Assembly: GCF_000192475.1 (NCBI RefSeq)
Contig: NZ_AEYW01000007.1
Location: forward strand, 203,142 to 267,141
From: Ruegeria conchae
GTDB lineage: Bacteria; Pseudomonadota; Alphaproteobacteria; Rhodobacterales; Rhodobacteraceae
Reading direction: 5' to 3'
Length of the DNA: 64,000 bases
The position numbers and the translations under genes are program-made. Under the pieces are notes generated by a model that worked only from the letters and a program-made list of their open reading frames with translations, was not told the origin of the DNA and made no database searches. Positions 17,651 to 26,666 of this stretch are shown here, in pieces. Position 1 is the first letter of the stretch. Each line of letters starts with the position of its first letter.

Positions 17651-18627
17651 TGCTGATCGATGGCCTGCAATATGCAAACTGGTCGGAGAAGATCTTCCGG
17701 CAACTGCGTGAAGGAGGCGTGGACGCGATCCACGTCACCATCGCCTACCATGAGAATTTCCGCGAAACCGTTCTGAACTTTGAAAAGTGGAACCGTTGGT
17801 TCGAACAATACCCAGACCTGATCATGAAAGGCCGCTGGGCCAGCGACATCGACACTGCGCGCGAAACCGGGCGGTCGGCTGTGTTCTTCGGATTTCAGAA
17901 CCCATCTCCGATCGAAGATGATATCGGTCTGGTTGAAATCCTGCACGATCTGGGCGCGCGCTTCATGCAGCTGACCTATAACAACCAGTCGCTGCTGGCG
18001 ACCGGTTGTTATGAGGCCGAAGACACCGGTATCACCCGCATGGGCAAGCAGGTCATCAAAGAGATGAACCGCGTGGGGTTGGTGGTTGATATGAGCCATT
18101 CGGCGGATCGGTCGACTATCGAGGCCGCCGAACTTTCCGAGCGCCCCATCGCGATCACCCACGCAAACCCCCATGAATGGTCTCCAGCGCTTCGCAACAA
18201 GCGGGATGACGTGATCCGGGCGGTGACGGAAAAAGGTGGGATGCTAGGCTTTTCGGTCTATCCTCATCATCTGAAAGACAAGTCCGACTGCACGTTGGAA
18301 AGCTTTTGCGAAATGATCGCCCGCGCGGCTGACAAGTACGGGGCGCAGCATCTGGGGGTTGGTACGGACCTGTGTCAGGACCAACCCGATAGCGTGGTCG
18401 AATGGATGCGGGTTGGGCGCTGGACAAAAGAGATCGACTATGGCGAAGGCTCGGCTTCTAACGCCGGGTTCCCGCCGATGCCAAACTGGTTCCGCGACAA
18501 TCGGGATTTTGGCAATATCGAATCTGGATTGCGTGCCGTTGGCATGAATGCCGAGGAAGTCGCCGGAATCATGGGCGGCAACTGGTATCGGTTCTTTGCA
18601 GAAAACTTTGGACCTTATGAACCATGA
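17650..18627 (+). CDS. M19 membrane-dipeptidase-like protein with incomplete metal site
   Basis: A 325-residue TIM-barrel protein related to renal dipeptidase. VVDMSH (His150) and ITHAN (His171) match the two late zinc-ligand histidines and are 21 residues apart, as in human dipeptidase 1. However, the N-terminal HxD ligand pair is replaced (LIDGLQYAN), and the bridging Glu position aligns with Gln83 in FFGFQNP. There is no signal peptide or membrane anchor. It is therefore unlikely to be a classical dipeptidase. A cyclic amide or imine hydrolase, or another lyase role in the pathway, is possible. It is coupled to the ALDH upstream and to the 561-residue gene downstream (ATGA). Confidence 0.75.
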   Translation: MLIDGLQYANWSEKIFRQLREGGVDAIHVTIAYHENFRETVLNFEKWNRWFEQYPDLIMKGRWASDIDTARETGRSAVFFGFQNPSPIEDDIGLVEILHDLGARFMQLTYNNQSLLATGCYEAEDTGITRMGKQVIKEMNRVGLVVDMSHSADRSTIEAAELSERPIAITHANPHEWSPALRNKRDDVIRAVTEKGGMLGFSVYPHHLKDKSDCTLESFCEMIARAADKYGAQHLGVGTDLCQDQPDSVVEWMRVGRWTKEIDYGEGSASNAGFPPMPNWFRDNRDFGNIESGLRAVGMNAEEVAGIMGGNWYRFFAENFGPYEP

Positions 18628-20309
18628 ATACCGTGAACCCAACAATCGAACGCCGCGATCCCGCCACGGTGATGCGCCTTTCGCGTCTGGGCTCGCTTCA
18701 TCAATGTCGGCTCAGTTTTATGCGCCAGCTCACCCGTCGCATGGCGGCCGAGCAGTGGGTTTTTAGCCGCCCCGTATTCGATATCGATGACAACGGGGTC
18801 GGCCACGCGGTCTATTCCGCACAAGGACCCGATCGCACCTATTCACTGGTCGCATTCGCCCATGACCTGCCGCCCGAGCAACGCTCGGACCGTGTGATCG
18901 CCGAGGCCTGGGATGCCACCTTCACCTTGTTTGATGGTGTTCCCACCAAGGACGATATCCAACGTTTGTCTCGCAACGTACCACTGCAAGAGGCCGGGCG
19001 TGTCAGTGAAAATGAATTGTCGCTGTCGCGTGCCAACCGTTCTGTTCGGTTGTGGGCTCATGTGGTCGACCAGTTGGCTGCGGGCCAGCAACCAGATCTC
19101 GCGCAGATCTACAAGGTTGGCTATCTGATGCGCACAACTGCGGTTTACGGATCGGGCAAGTTCGGCGCGGCGGATCGGGAAAAGATCGCAGACCGCCCCG
19201 AGGTCAGCGGCCCGTTTCAGGCCGAGATGCTGTCAGTATATCTGACGCGAATATTCGTCCGTGATCTGGTGCAGCATATGGCAAATGCAAAGGGTGGTAC
19301 GCAGACCGCGCAGCTTGATCCCGATATCGCTCGTTGGCTGGGGATCGGCAACTCGACCGGATTGGGCATGGCGCCTTTCATCGTCAATCACCCGATCCTG
19401 TTCAACAACTGGATCATGGTCCGTGAAGAGGCCATCGCACGCGTTCGGTCCCTTGATGCCGCCACAGACGCCCAAGTTGCCATGTTCCGCGAGATTTTCG
19501 AGCGCAGTAAATTGTCGATCTCGTGGTGGCGGTCCGAGCACCCGATCCAGATTGAAAAACTCGCCGCACTGAATGCCGATCTGGGCGCGATAGCCGCGCA
19601 TCTCGATCAGACCGATCTGACGGAAAATCAGCCCTGGGATCGCCTGATCCTGTGGTCCCGGACCGCGCTTAGCGAAGAAGGGCAAGAGTTGCTGGCTTCT
19701 TTGATCCTTGAACCATATGGCGAGTTGGTGGACGGGCTGGCCAGCTGCATGGCGGATGGCAATAGCGCGGCCTTTACAATTGACGGCGCGATGCCAGTCG
19801 CACAGGTGCGCGACCTGATCCGCTCCAGTTTTGGCTGGGCGCTCGATCTTGACTGGTCGGCGCCTGAACACTGCGCGCGTGCCTGGTATGTGTCGGAAGA
19901 AAAGCTTGAGCCTCGTTTGGGGGAACGGTTTGAAGAACCGATAGAGGAGTATGAGCAACCGCTTGCTCCGGCACGTGATTCTGCGCTTGCCGATAAGGCT
20001 TTGGCGGACTGGTTGGGCGAAAGTCCGATCGCCGAATTCCTGCTGCGCCACCCTGAACACCGCCACACCGTACGTCGTGCGCAGATGAGCCGACTGGCAC
20101 CATATGGCGAAATCAGCGACAATACGATCAGTGCGGAGGTCCTGCCGATTGACATGTTGCGCGCCAAATTGTCGTTTTTTGGTGCCACGCATTTCGACCC
20201 GCGCTCGGATCGTTGGGTGCGTATTTGCATGTATTCGGGGGCACCTTACCCCGAGGAACTGAGTCCGGAGAACGCGGATTTGTGGGTGTATCCGGAGCGC
20301 GCCCAATGA
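18624..20309 (+). CDS. Conserved-looking protein of unknown function (561 aa)
   Basis: I do not recognise a family. The 561-residue protein is soluble, has no signal peptide or obvious cofactor motif, and is rich in Trp and acidic residues. It contains GNSTGLGMAPFIVNHP and GSGKFGAADREKI segments that look conserved but are not a P-loop with a Walker B partner. It overlaps the M19 gene upstream and the DUF3726 gene downstream by ATGA each, so it is clearly part of the operon. An enzyme or assembly factor specific to this pathway is the simplest reading. Confidence 0.8.
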   Translation: MNTVNPTIERRDPATVMRLSRLGSLHQCRLSFMRQLTRRMAAEQWVFSRPVFDIDDNGVGHAVYSAQGPDRTYSLVAFAHDLPPEQRSDRVIAEAWDATFTLFDGVPTKDDIQRLSRNVPLQEAGRVSENELSLSRANRSVRLWAHVVDQLAAGQQPDLAQIYKVGYLMRTTAVYGSGKFGAADREKIADRPEVSGPFQAEMLSVYLTRIFVRDLVQHMANAKGGTQTAQLDPDIARWLGIGNSTGLGMAPFIVNHPILFNNWIMVREEAIARVRSLDAATDAQVAMFREIFERSKLSISWWRSEHPIQIEKLAALNADLGAIAAHLDQTDLTENQPWDRLILWSRTALSEEGQELLASLILEPYGELVDGLASCMADGNSAAFTIDGAMPVAQVRDLIRSSFGWALDLDWSAPEHCARAWYVSEEKLEPRLGERFEEPIEEYEQPLAPARDSALADKALADWLGESPIAEFLLRHPEHRHTVRRAQMSRLAPYGEISDNTISAEVLPIDMLRAKLSFFGATHFDPRSDRWVRICMYSGAPYPEELSPENADLWVYPERAQ

Positions 20310-20935
20310 GTTTTTCCCTTAATGAAATCGAAGCCACGGCCAAGCGTGCAACGCGGGGTGCGGGCTATGCCTGGGGCATCTCTGAAGAGGCCGCAAAAGC
20401 GACGCGATGGCTCTGTGCGCAGGGGCTGGATGGAACGGTCGAATTGTCGCGCGTGCTGGAAGGCGAGTTTGCCGGGTCACTGGAAGATCATGTTCCCGCA
20501 GGGCTGGACGGAGACTGGGTTGGTCGTAAAGACCTATGCCCACTGATGGTCGGTGCTCTGCTTTCCGACTGTGCGCACATGCTGTTGGCAGGCCCGATCC
20601 GGATCAGACAGGTTTCTTCGCCAATGATGATACTGCCATTTGCGGCCTATGCTGCGCGCATGCACAACACGGTGGTTTCAGTCACGGCGGGCGATTTCAA
20701 GGCTTTGACGGATGGTGCGAGATTGATGCCGAGAAACGACTGCCCGGTTCGCGCGGATCATGTCGAGGTTGCATTTAGCGACCTACTGATCGAGCCGTGT
20801 TCACGACAGACGCGTGCAACGCCTGATCCGGCGGCATGGACAATACTGAACCGTTTTGCCCATCTTACCTATGCTCCTGCGACTGAAGAATCCCGTTTGC
20901 TCGGCGCAGGGGCTGGGCTTTCTGACAATGACTGA
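20306..20935 (+). CDS. DUF3726 family protein
   Basis: A 209-residue protein that I assign to DUF3726 from its start (SLNEIEATAKRATRGAGYAW, then GISEEAAKATRWLCAQGLDG). The family has no assigned function. The open frame runs back to 20213, but the ATG at 20306 overlaps the previous stop in the ATGA arrangement used throughout this operon and matches the family N-terminus. It lies 12 bp before the Ldh2 gene. Like the 561-residue neighbour, it may be needed for a chemically unusual step. Confidence 0.78.
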   Translation: MSFSLNEIEATAKRATRGAGYAWGISEEAAKATRWLCAQGLDGTVELSRVLEGEFAGSLEDHVPAGLDGDWVGRKDLCPLMVGALLSDCAHMLLAGPIRIRQVSSPMMILPFAAYAARMHNTVVSVTAGDFKALTDGARLMPRNDCPVRADHVEVAFSDLLIEPCSRQTRATPDPAAWTILNRFAHLTYAPATEESRLLGAGAGLSDND

Positions 20936-20947
20936 AAAGAGACAGAC

Positions 20948-21958
20948 ATGATTGAAACCCGCACCCTTTCACTTGCTGAAATTGAAGACCTGTCCTTTCG
21001 CGCGCTGGTGGCTGCGGGGACGAGCGAAGAAAACGCGCGTCCCTTGGCGGTTGCGACCGCGGCAACCGAGGCTGACGGGGTTGCCAGCCATGGTCTGGCC
21101 TATATCCCGATCTACTGTGAGCATGTTCAATGCGGCAAGGTTGATGGGCTGGCACAGCCCGTTCTGGCGCAGCCACGCCCCGGCGTCGTTACAGTCGATG
21201 CTGCCACCGGATTTGCGCATTCCGCCATAGAAGCCGGGTTCGACGCCTTGATCCCCGCTGCCCGCGCGCAGGGGATTGCGGCGCTGGCGATCAGAAACAG
21301 CTATAACTGCGGCGTTCTTGGATATCACACTTATCGTCTGGCGCAGGCCGGCCTGGTAGGTCTGGGTTTCACCAACGCTCCGGCCTCAATTGCGCCCTCC
21401 GGCGGAGCCAAGCCGGTGGTCGGCACCAATCCGTTTTCAATCGCCGCTCCGGGTACGGACGGCCAGCCCGCCCTTTTGATTGACCAGAGCGCCAGCACCA
21501 TCGCCAAAAGCGAAGTCATGAAACACGCACGTGAAGGCAGGCCGATCCCTGTTGGTTGGGCGCTGGACGAAGAAGGAAATCCAACTACTGATCCGAATGT
21601 GGGCCTCAAGGGTTCGATGGCGCCGTCGGGTGGTTACAAAGGTGTTGGCATCGCGCTGCTGACCGAAGTTCTGGCTGCTGCTCTGACCGGCGCGACATTG
21701 GGAATCCACGCCTCTCCGTTTTCTGGCACGGTCGGTGGTCCGCCGAAGACGGGGCAGTTCTTTATTGCGATTGACGCAAATGCGACGGCGAATGACGCAT
21801 TTTCAACAGGAATTGTCGATCTTGTCGAAGCGATCCGGTCGCAAGAGGGCGCACATTTGCCCGGAGATGGCCGCCGTGCAAAACGATTGGCAGCAAAATC
21901 TGATGGCGTTGCGGTGAACGTTGCGACACTTAACAAAATTGAGGCTCTGCTGACTTAG
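20948..21958 (+). CDS. Ldh2 (malate/L-lactate dehydrogenase superfamily) oxidoreductase
   Basis: A 336-residue NAD(P)-dependent oxidoreductase of the Ldh2/DpkA family. Family segments EADGVASHGLAYIPIY (active-site His), FTNAPASIAPSGGAKPVVGTNP and GGYKGVGIALLTEVL are visible. This family includes malate and ureidoglycolate dehydrogenases, and also delta-1-piperideine-2-carboxylate reductase and N-methyl-L-amino acid dehydrogenase. Given the quaternary-amine carrier next door, the imine-reductase branch is attractive but not proven. Confidence 0.88.
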   Translation: MIETRTLSLAEIEDLSFRALVAAGTSEENARPLAVATAATEADGVASHGLAYIPIYCEHVQCGKVDGLAQPVLAQPRPGVVTVDAATGFAHSAIEAGFDALIPAARAQGIAALAIRNSYNCGVLGYHTYRLAQAGLVGLGFTNAPASIAPSGGAKPVVGTNPFSIAAPGTDGQPALLIDQSASTIAKSEVMKHAREGRPIPVGWALDEEGNPTTDPNVGLKGSMAPSGGYKGVGIALLTEVLAAALTGATLGIHASPFSGTVGGPPKTGQFFIAIDANATANDAFSTGIVDLVEAIRSQEGAHLPGDGRRAKRLAAKSDGVAVNVATLNKIEALLT

Positions 21959-22035
21959 GGCTTTGTGGTGCAAATCCGGGGTGCCAGAAGAGAATGACCT
22001 GGAAATCGGGACACGTGCGAACAGGGAGGAATCAC

Positions 22036-23850
22036 ATGTCTATGAAGGATCCTTTTACCGATCTGGAGATCAAGCGATCTTCGGGTGGGTTTTACGAAGG
22101 CCACAGCGTCGAAATTGCCTTGCTCAGCAAGTCAATCATGGTCGCGCTGGTGATCTGGGCATTGGTCTGGCCCGCGAATGCAAACGGTGTTCTTGGCAGC
22201 CTGAACTCTCGCCTGCTGGAAGACTTTAACGCCTTCTATATCATCATCGTCGGCTTCTTTGCCTTTTTCCTGTTTGTTGTGGCTGCGCTGCCGCAAACTG
22301 GTAAACGACTCATGGGGCCGGAGGGTGAAAAACCGGAATTTTCGGATTTCTCGTGGTTTTCTATGATGTTCGGCGCCGGTCTGGGCGTCGGTCTGATGGT
22401 ATTTGCCACCGCCGAACCTCTGGGCCTTTGGGGGTCAAATCCGGTTGTGATCGCCGAACAGGTAGTTGGTAATACCGAAGAGGCACTGCAGTCGGGGTAT
22501 CGTTATACCTTCCTGCACTACGGGTTTCATGCCTGGGCGATCTATGTCGTGACGGGCTTGTCGCTGGCCTACTATGCCTACACGCGCAACATGCCGCTAA
22601 CGATCCGCACTGCGCTGACACCTTTGTTCGGCAAGCTGATGAACGGTTTTCTTGGCCACGTCGTGGACGTTCTGGGTGTTGTTGCAACAATCCTGGGTGT
22701 CTCGGTAACGATCGGTTTTGGCGTTTCACAGTTTATCGACGGTCTTTATGCCATCACCGGTATGGGATGGATCATGGATCTGAACGGAGAAGTGCCGACG
22801 CCAAGTACAGTAGGTCTGTTGGCGGGTCTGATCGTCATCATGGGCCTATCGATCATATCGGCTGTTTCGGGTGTTGGTCGTGGCGTTAAGTATCTGTCTA
22901 ACCTAAATCTGGTGTTGTCTCTGATCCTGCTGCTGGTCTTCGTCGTATTCGGGTCGTTCCTGTTTGCAATGACCACCTATGCAACGGCGTTCATCGACTA
23001 CATCCTGCATTTCATCTCGCTCAGCTTTGGCGCGTTCAACCCGCAGTCAGCGGCAGCATTTGATGCAGCGTTGCCAAGCGAAGCTGCCCCATTTGCCGAT
23101 GCCCTGTACAGCGGTGCAACCAACCCCTGGGGTTCGTTTGACGGGTTCAAATCAGGACTTGAAGGCGACGCCGCAGCTTTGCCTGAATCCGTTCTCGCTT
23201 CGGTATACGCCGCTGGTGATCCGGGTCGCCAGTTTGGTTGGCAGGCAGGTTGGACCACGTTCTACTGGGCCTGGTGGATCGCGTTCTCGCCCTTTGTGGG
23301 CCTGTTCTTGGCGCGCATCTCCAAAGGGCGTTCAGTTCGTGAGTTCATCGTTGGCTGTGTATTCGCACCAGCGCTGGTCTGCTTTGCTTGGATGACCATA
23401 CTGGGTGGCACCGCGATCGATCTGGAACTGAACGGCACGGCCGAAGGCGCCATCATCGGTGCATCGAACACCGCCAAGCTGTTCGTCACTCTGCAAGAGA
23501 TGATCTCGGGCGGGTTGCTGTCCGGCATCACCGTGATGTGCGTTGTACTGATCATGACGTTCCTGGTCACATCGGCAGACTCGGGTATTCTGGTGATGAA
23601 CACCATCATGTCGGGTGGCGATCAGAATATTGGCAACAAGCACAAGATCATCTGGGGTCTGATCCTGACCGCAGTGATCGGCGCGCTCATACTTGCTGCG
23701 GGTGAGAACAATCCGATGGATGCGTTGCGAAATGCAATGATCATCGGCGCATTGCCATTTACAATGGTCATGGGGCTGATGTGCGTGGCGCTTGCTAAGG
23801 CGCTGTATCGCGACGGATTGCGGCAAAAGCACGCTGCGCCGGCTGAATAA
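22036..23850 (+). CDS. BCCT-family transporter (betaine/carnitine/choline type)
   Basis: A 604-residue integral membrane protein with about 12 hydrophobic segments. The MFGAGLGVGLMVFATAEPL glycine stretch and the FYWAWWIAFSPFVGLFLARI signature (aromatic box and helix 8) identify BCCT carriers, which import quaternary ammonium compounds with Na+ or H+ or by exchange. The frame extends to 21994, but the ATG at 22036 has GGGAGGA five bases upstream. As the last gene of the cluster it is the likely uptake system for the substrate, pointing to a zwitterionic N-methylated compound. Confidence 0.93.
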   Translation: MSMKDPFTDLEIKRSSGGFYEGHSVEIALLSKSIMVALVIWALVWPANANGVLGSLNSRLLEDFNAFYIIIVGFFAFFLFVVAALPQTGKRLMGPEGEKPEFSDFSWFSMMFGAGLGVGLMVFATAEPLGLWGSNPVVIAEQVVGNTEEALQSGYRYTFLHYGFHAWAIYVVTGLSLAYYAYTRNMPLTIRTALTPLFGKLMNGFLGHVVDVLGVVATILGVSVTIGFGVSQFIDGLYAITGMGWIMDLNGEVPTPSTVGLLAGLIVIMGLSIISAVSGVGRGVKYLSNLNLVLSLILLLVFVVFGSFLFAMTTYATAFIDYILHFISLSFGAFNPQSAAAFDAALPSEAAPFADALYSGATNPWGSFDGFKSGLEGDAAALPESVLASVYAAGDPGRQFGWQAGWTTFYWAWWIAFSPFVGLFLARISKGRSVREFIVGCVFAPALVCFAWMTILGGTAIDLELNGTAEGAIIGASNTAKLFVTLQEMISGGLLSGITVMCVVLIMTFLVTSADSGILVMNTIMSGGDQNIGNKHKIIWGLILTAVIGALILAAGENNPMDALRNAMIIGALPFTMVMGLMCVALAKALYRDGLRQKHAAPAE

Positions 23851-23858
23851 GCTGTTGT

Positions 23859-23887
23859 GCCGGGCGGTCGCGATGCGGTCGCCCGGC
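23859..23887 (+). terminator. Hairpin after the BCCT gene
   Basis: A perfect 8-bp stem (GCCGGGCG / CGCCCGGC) with a 13-base loop lies 9 bases after the BCCT stop. No long T tract follows, so intrinsic termination may be weak or Rho-assisted. Confidence 0.5.
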
Positions 23888-24503
23888 ATCATTTCGGTAT
23901 TTGGCATCGCCCATCTCCGACTACCCCTCTGCATCGAATCACGCACTTAAGCTACGCCACGTAACCGGAAGATACGCAGACAGGAAAATGGCTGCCTGGC
24001 TCGCCGGCAGCATCTGTTCCCCTGATTGCATGGTAGGTCATGCCGCCGGTCATTCCCGCGCAAGAAACTGGTGTGGAATTTGGGCAGTTTATCAACAGCC
24101 CAAATCAGATCGAAATGGCATTCACCTTCGAACAGTATGCGCGGGACAAGGCTGGTTTAGGTGTTGATCCATCGTGCCACTATAGCGGCGAGTTGCGAAG
24201 AGGGGCTGATCGTATCTCTCATGCCAACACCGTCGCGCCGACGACTCAAAAAATGTTTTGAAAATTACGGCTTTCGAAAGCGCGGTTCGTTTCGAAGCGT
24301 GTTATGGCATAACCTTTTCCGAAATCTTCCATTTCTGAAGTTCTCCGGTGGTTTAAGCCAAGCCGGGGCGGCCAAAAAGACATAGTCAGCTTTGTCCCGC
24401 ATGGCAGTCGTTCGAGCCATGATCGCTATGCGGTTGCTTTTGCCCAAAGCGATCGATACTGCTGCAAAAACTACAAAGCACCGACCAAGTGTGTTGTTGC
24501 CAC
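23888..24503. other. Intergenic stretch without a supported gene
   Basis: Short open frames exist on both strands, but none has a convincing ribosome-binding site or recognisable motif. Composition becomes AT-richer than in the cluster before it, marking the start of the accessory segment. Confidence 0.4.
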
Positions 24504-25973
24504 TTATTGAAGTGCCACGAGGCTTCTTGCTCTGTTTGGAGAAAGATCCAGCGTCGCCTGATAAGCGACCGCAGCTTCATTGGGTTTTCCAAGCTCCATC
24601 AGCATGTCCCCGAGAAGTTCTCGTGCCGGAAGGACGTGGCCGGGTGTAACCGGGCTTTTGCCGATCTTATCCTCGAGATCAGCCGCGGCTGCCTGCTTAG
24701 CAACTGCGGTCTCAGAGCCCCCACCCGCCAGTTCAATCCAGGCTTCCACCGACATGATCTGTGCTTCGGTCAACTGCGCCCAATAGCCCTGCCCACGCTC
24801 CTTCATCATAGCGTGCAAAGACTTGAGCTCCGCAAGCGCGCTCTGCGCTGTATCGACATCACCGCTACGGGCCGCGCCGATACCGATCGCGAACCATCGC
24901 ATGGCAACAGTTTGTGGAAATTTCTCCCATGGAATGACCGGATGCATCTCAGGCGACAGTGCCGCCGCGACGTCCCATTGTCCCTGCTCAAGAGGCAGCC
25001 GAACGGGTGCAGCCGCTAACGCATAAGCGCTTCCGAAACTGGCCTGATGATTTTGAATTGCGAGCATTTCGTCGACCAGCCCTGCAGCTTCGTCTGTGTT
25101 CCCAAGTTGTAGGTGGCCGTAAACCATGTAATCGATCGCGTGCGCATAGTGGCTTTGTACCACGTCTTTTGATTGCTCAAGAGCGGCTTCAGCGGACCGG
25201 CTATTCAGATCAATTGATTTTTCCCACTCTCCTGTTCGTGTAAAGATATGAGCGGGCATATGCAGCGCATGTGGAGCGCTTGGAGCCGTTTTATCGTATA
25301 TCTCGGCGTACGGCCTGCCTCGCTCCTTGAGTAGTGGATTGTCATAGGCGTGGATCGCGTAGTGAATGACGCCAGGATGTTCTGGTGCCTTTTGATGAAG
25401 CGCGTCGAGCGTATCTCCCACCTGCGACTTTACTTTGATTCCGTCGGCCCCTCGCGGCGCCGTTGCAAGGCGCGCCAGCGCCGCAAATGCCGCGGCATCC
25501 AAGTCGTCTGCATGTTGGTCCGCAGCTGCCACCTGTTTCTCCGCCCACGATTTTAGCTGAGCGCGGTAGCCTTCCTGGCTTGAGGCGTAGAAAGCAACGG
25601 CGGCGTCGATCAATGCTTGTTCAATGGCGCTTTCGGAGGACATTGACCCGAGTCTTTCCGCTGCAGCAGACCCTCTCTCTGTTTCGGCTTCACTGGGAGT
25701 GCCCGGCCAAAGAGGGTGAAAGTTCGACATCGCGATGCCCCACTGTGCCATGGCACAAGTTGGTTCCGCAGACGCTGCTTTGTTGAACGCTTCTTCGGCT
25801 TGAATGTACATCATGTTGTGAATGAGATTCAGACCTTCGTTGAAAGCCTGGTCCGCTTTTGGGTTGCATGTCGTCTGGAAATTAGCCTCCGCTGAGATTG
25901 CGGGCACGAAAACAAGAAACGAGCTAATACAGGCGACAAAAGTATTGCGGGCTTTAGTATGCAAATGCTGCAT
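24504..25973 (-). CDS. Secreted tetratricopeptide-repeat protein
   Basis: A 489-residue protein with an N-terminal signal peptide (hydrophobic VACISSFLVFVPAISAEA). TPR-like repeats run from about residue 40 (AFNEGLNLIHNMMYIQAEEA) through the chain. Central VIHYAIHAYDNP and HMPAHIFTRTGEW segments are typical of a group of bacterial TPR proteins of unknown role. GGAG sits about seven bases before the ATG at 25973. The chain stops just after SPNRARSLVALQ, inside what should be the last TPR helix pair, so the C-terminus may be shortened. The frames after the stop do not restore it. Confidence 0.75.
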   Translation of the reverse strand: MQHLHTKARNTFVACISSFLVFVPAISAEANFQTTCNPKADQAFNEGLNLIHNMMYIQAEEAFNKAASAEPTCAMAQWGIAMSNFHPLWPGTPSEAETERGSAAAERLGSMSSESAIEQALIDAAVAFYASSQEGYRAQLKSWAEKQVAAADQHADDLDAAAFAALARLATAPRGADGIKVKSQVGDTLDALHQKAPEHPGVIHYAIHAYDNPLLKERGRPYAEIYDKTAPSAPHALHMPAHIFTRTGEWEKSIDLNSRSAEAALEQSKDVVQSHYAHAIDYMVYGHLQLGNTDEAAGLVDEMLAIQNHQASFGSAYALAAAPVRLPLEQGQWDVAAALSPEMHPVIPWEKFPQTVAMRWFAIGIGAARSGDVDTAQSALAELKSLHAMMKERGQGYWAQLTEAQIMSVEAWIELAGGGSETAVAKQAAAADLEDKIGKSPVTPGHVLPARELLGDMLMELGKPNEAAVAYQATLDLSPNRARSLVALQ

Positions 25974-26408
25974 CTATCGTCTCCACATTAAATATTGTCC
26001 GAATTTGTTTGAGCGTATGGCTCGGCGGCATCATACACAAAATTGTGCGATATGTCCGAACTGTCATCTGAGCGGCGATGCGCTCTGTTCGATCGAATAT
26101 TTTCTTACGCTGCGTGTCCGCGTTATCCGCACAGCGGTCGTCCAAGCAAAGCAAACCTGCCGCAGCGCAGCTAGGCCAAAGGTTGGACGAACATGGAGGC
26201 CGCGCCTGTGCCAGATGGCGGCAAGATTCAGCGATTTACGCTTTCGTACGACGGCTGGCAGGTGGGACGCGACTATGTTCCAGTTCTGCCGCAATTTTCG
26301 GGTCTTGAACCATCACGGCGTCGAACCGCCAGACCACGCCATAACGACCGAGCAGGAACTCTATGGACCACCGGGGCACAGAAGAAACCCGCAAGCAACA
26401 GAAGCGAA
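25974..26408. other. Intergenic stretch without a supported gene
   Basis: Upstream region of the TPR gene (minus strand) and downstream region of the small membrane protein. Open frames here have no ribosome-binding site or family features. I see no repeat or RNA gene. Confidence 0.4.
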
Positions 26409-26666
26409 TTAGTCGATTTTAGTCACTTCCGACTTTCTGAACACCAACAGTGTTACAAAGAGACCGCCTATCAGTAGCATATGCGCCGACGCTGTTACGC
26501 CGAACACGAAGTAACTGCCGACCATAAGCGAGAAAATTGCGCTCCACATCCATGCCAACATTTGCATCAGCAAATGGGCCACGGGTAAGGACTGATTTCT
26601 TAGTGGGTTTTTGGTTTCATCCATTACCGAAGCCCATGTGGTTTTCACGTCTAAACTACTGGTCAT
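26409..26666 (-). CDS. Small two-helix membrane protein, unknown function
   Basis: An 85-residue protein with two predicted membrane segments (about 31-52, around LLMQMLAWMWSAIFSLMVG, and about 57-76, around SAHMLLIGGLFVTLLVF). GGGAGG lies six bases before the ATG at 26666, which supports a real gene. The N-terminus is polar (MTSSLDVKTTWASVMDE). I do not recognise a family. Its neighbours give no function. Confidence 0.6.
   Translation of the reverse strand: MTSSLDVKTTWASVMDETKNPLRNQSLPVAHLLMQMLAWMWSAIFSLMVGSYFVFGVTASAHMLLIGGLFVTLLVFRKSEVTKID

Noticed and set aside
24040..24261. Short plus-strand frame after the BCCT gene
   Set aside because: No ribosome-binding site, no family features and no conserved-looking motif.
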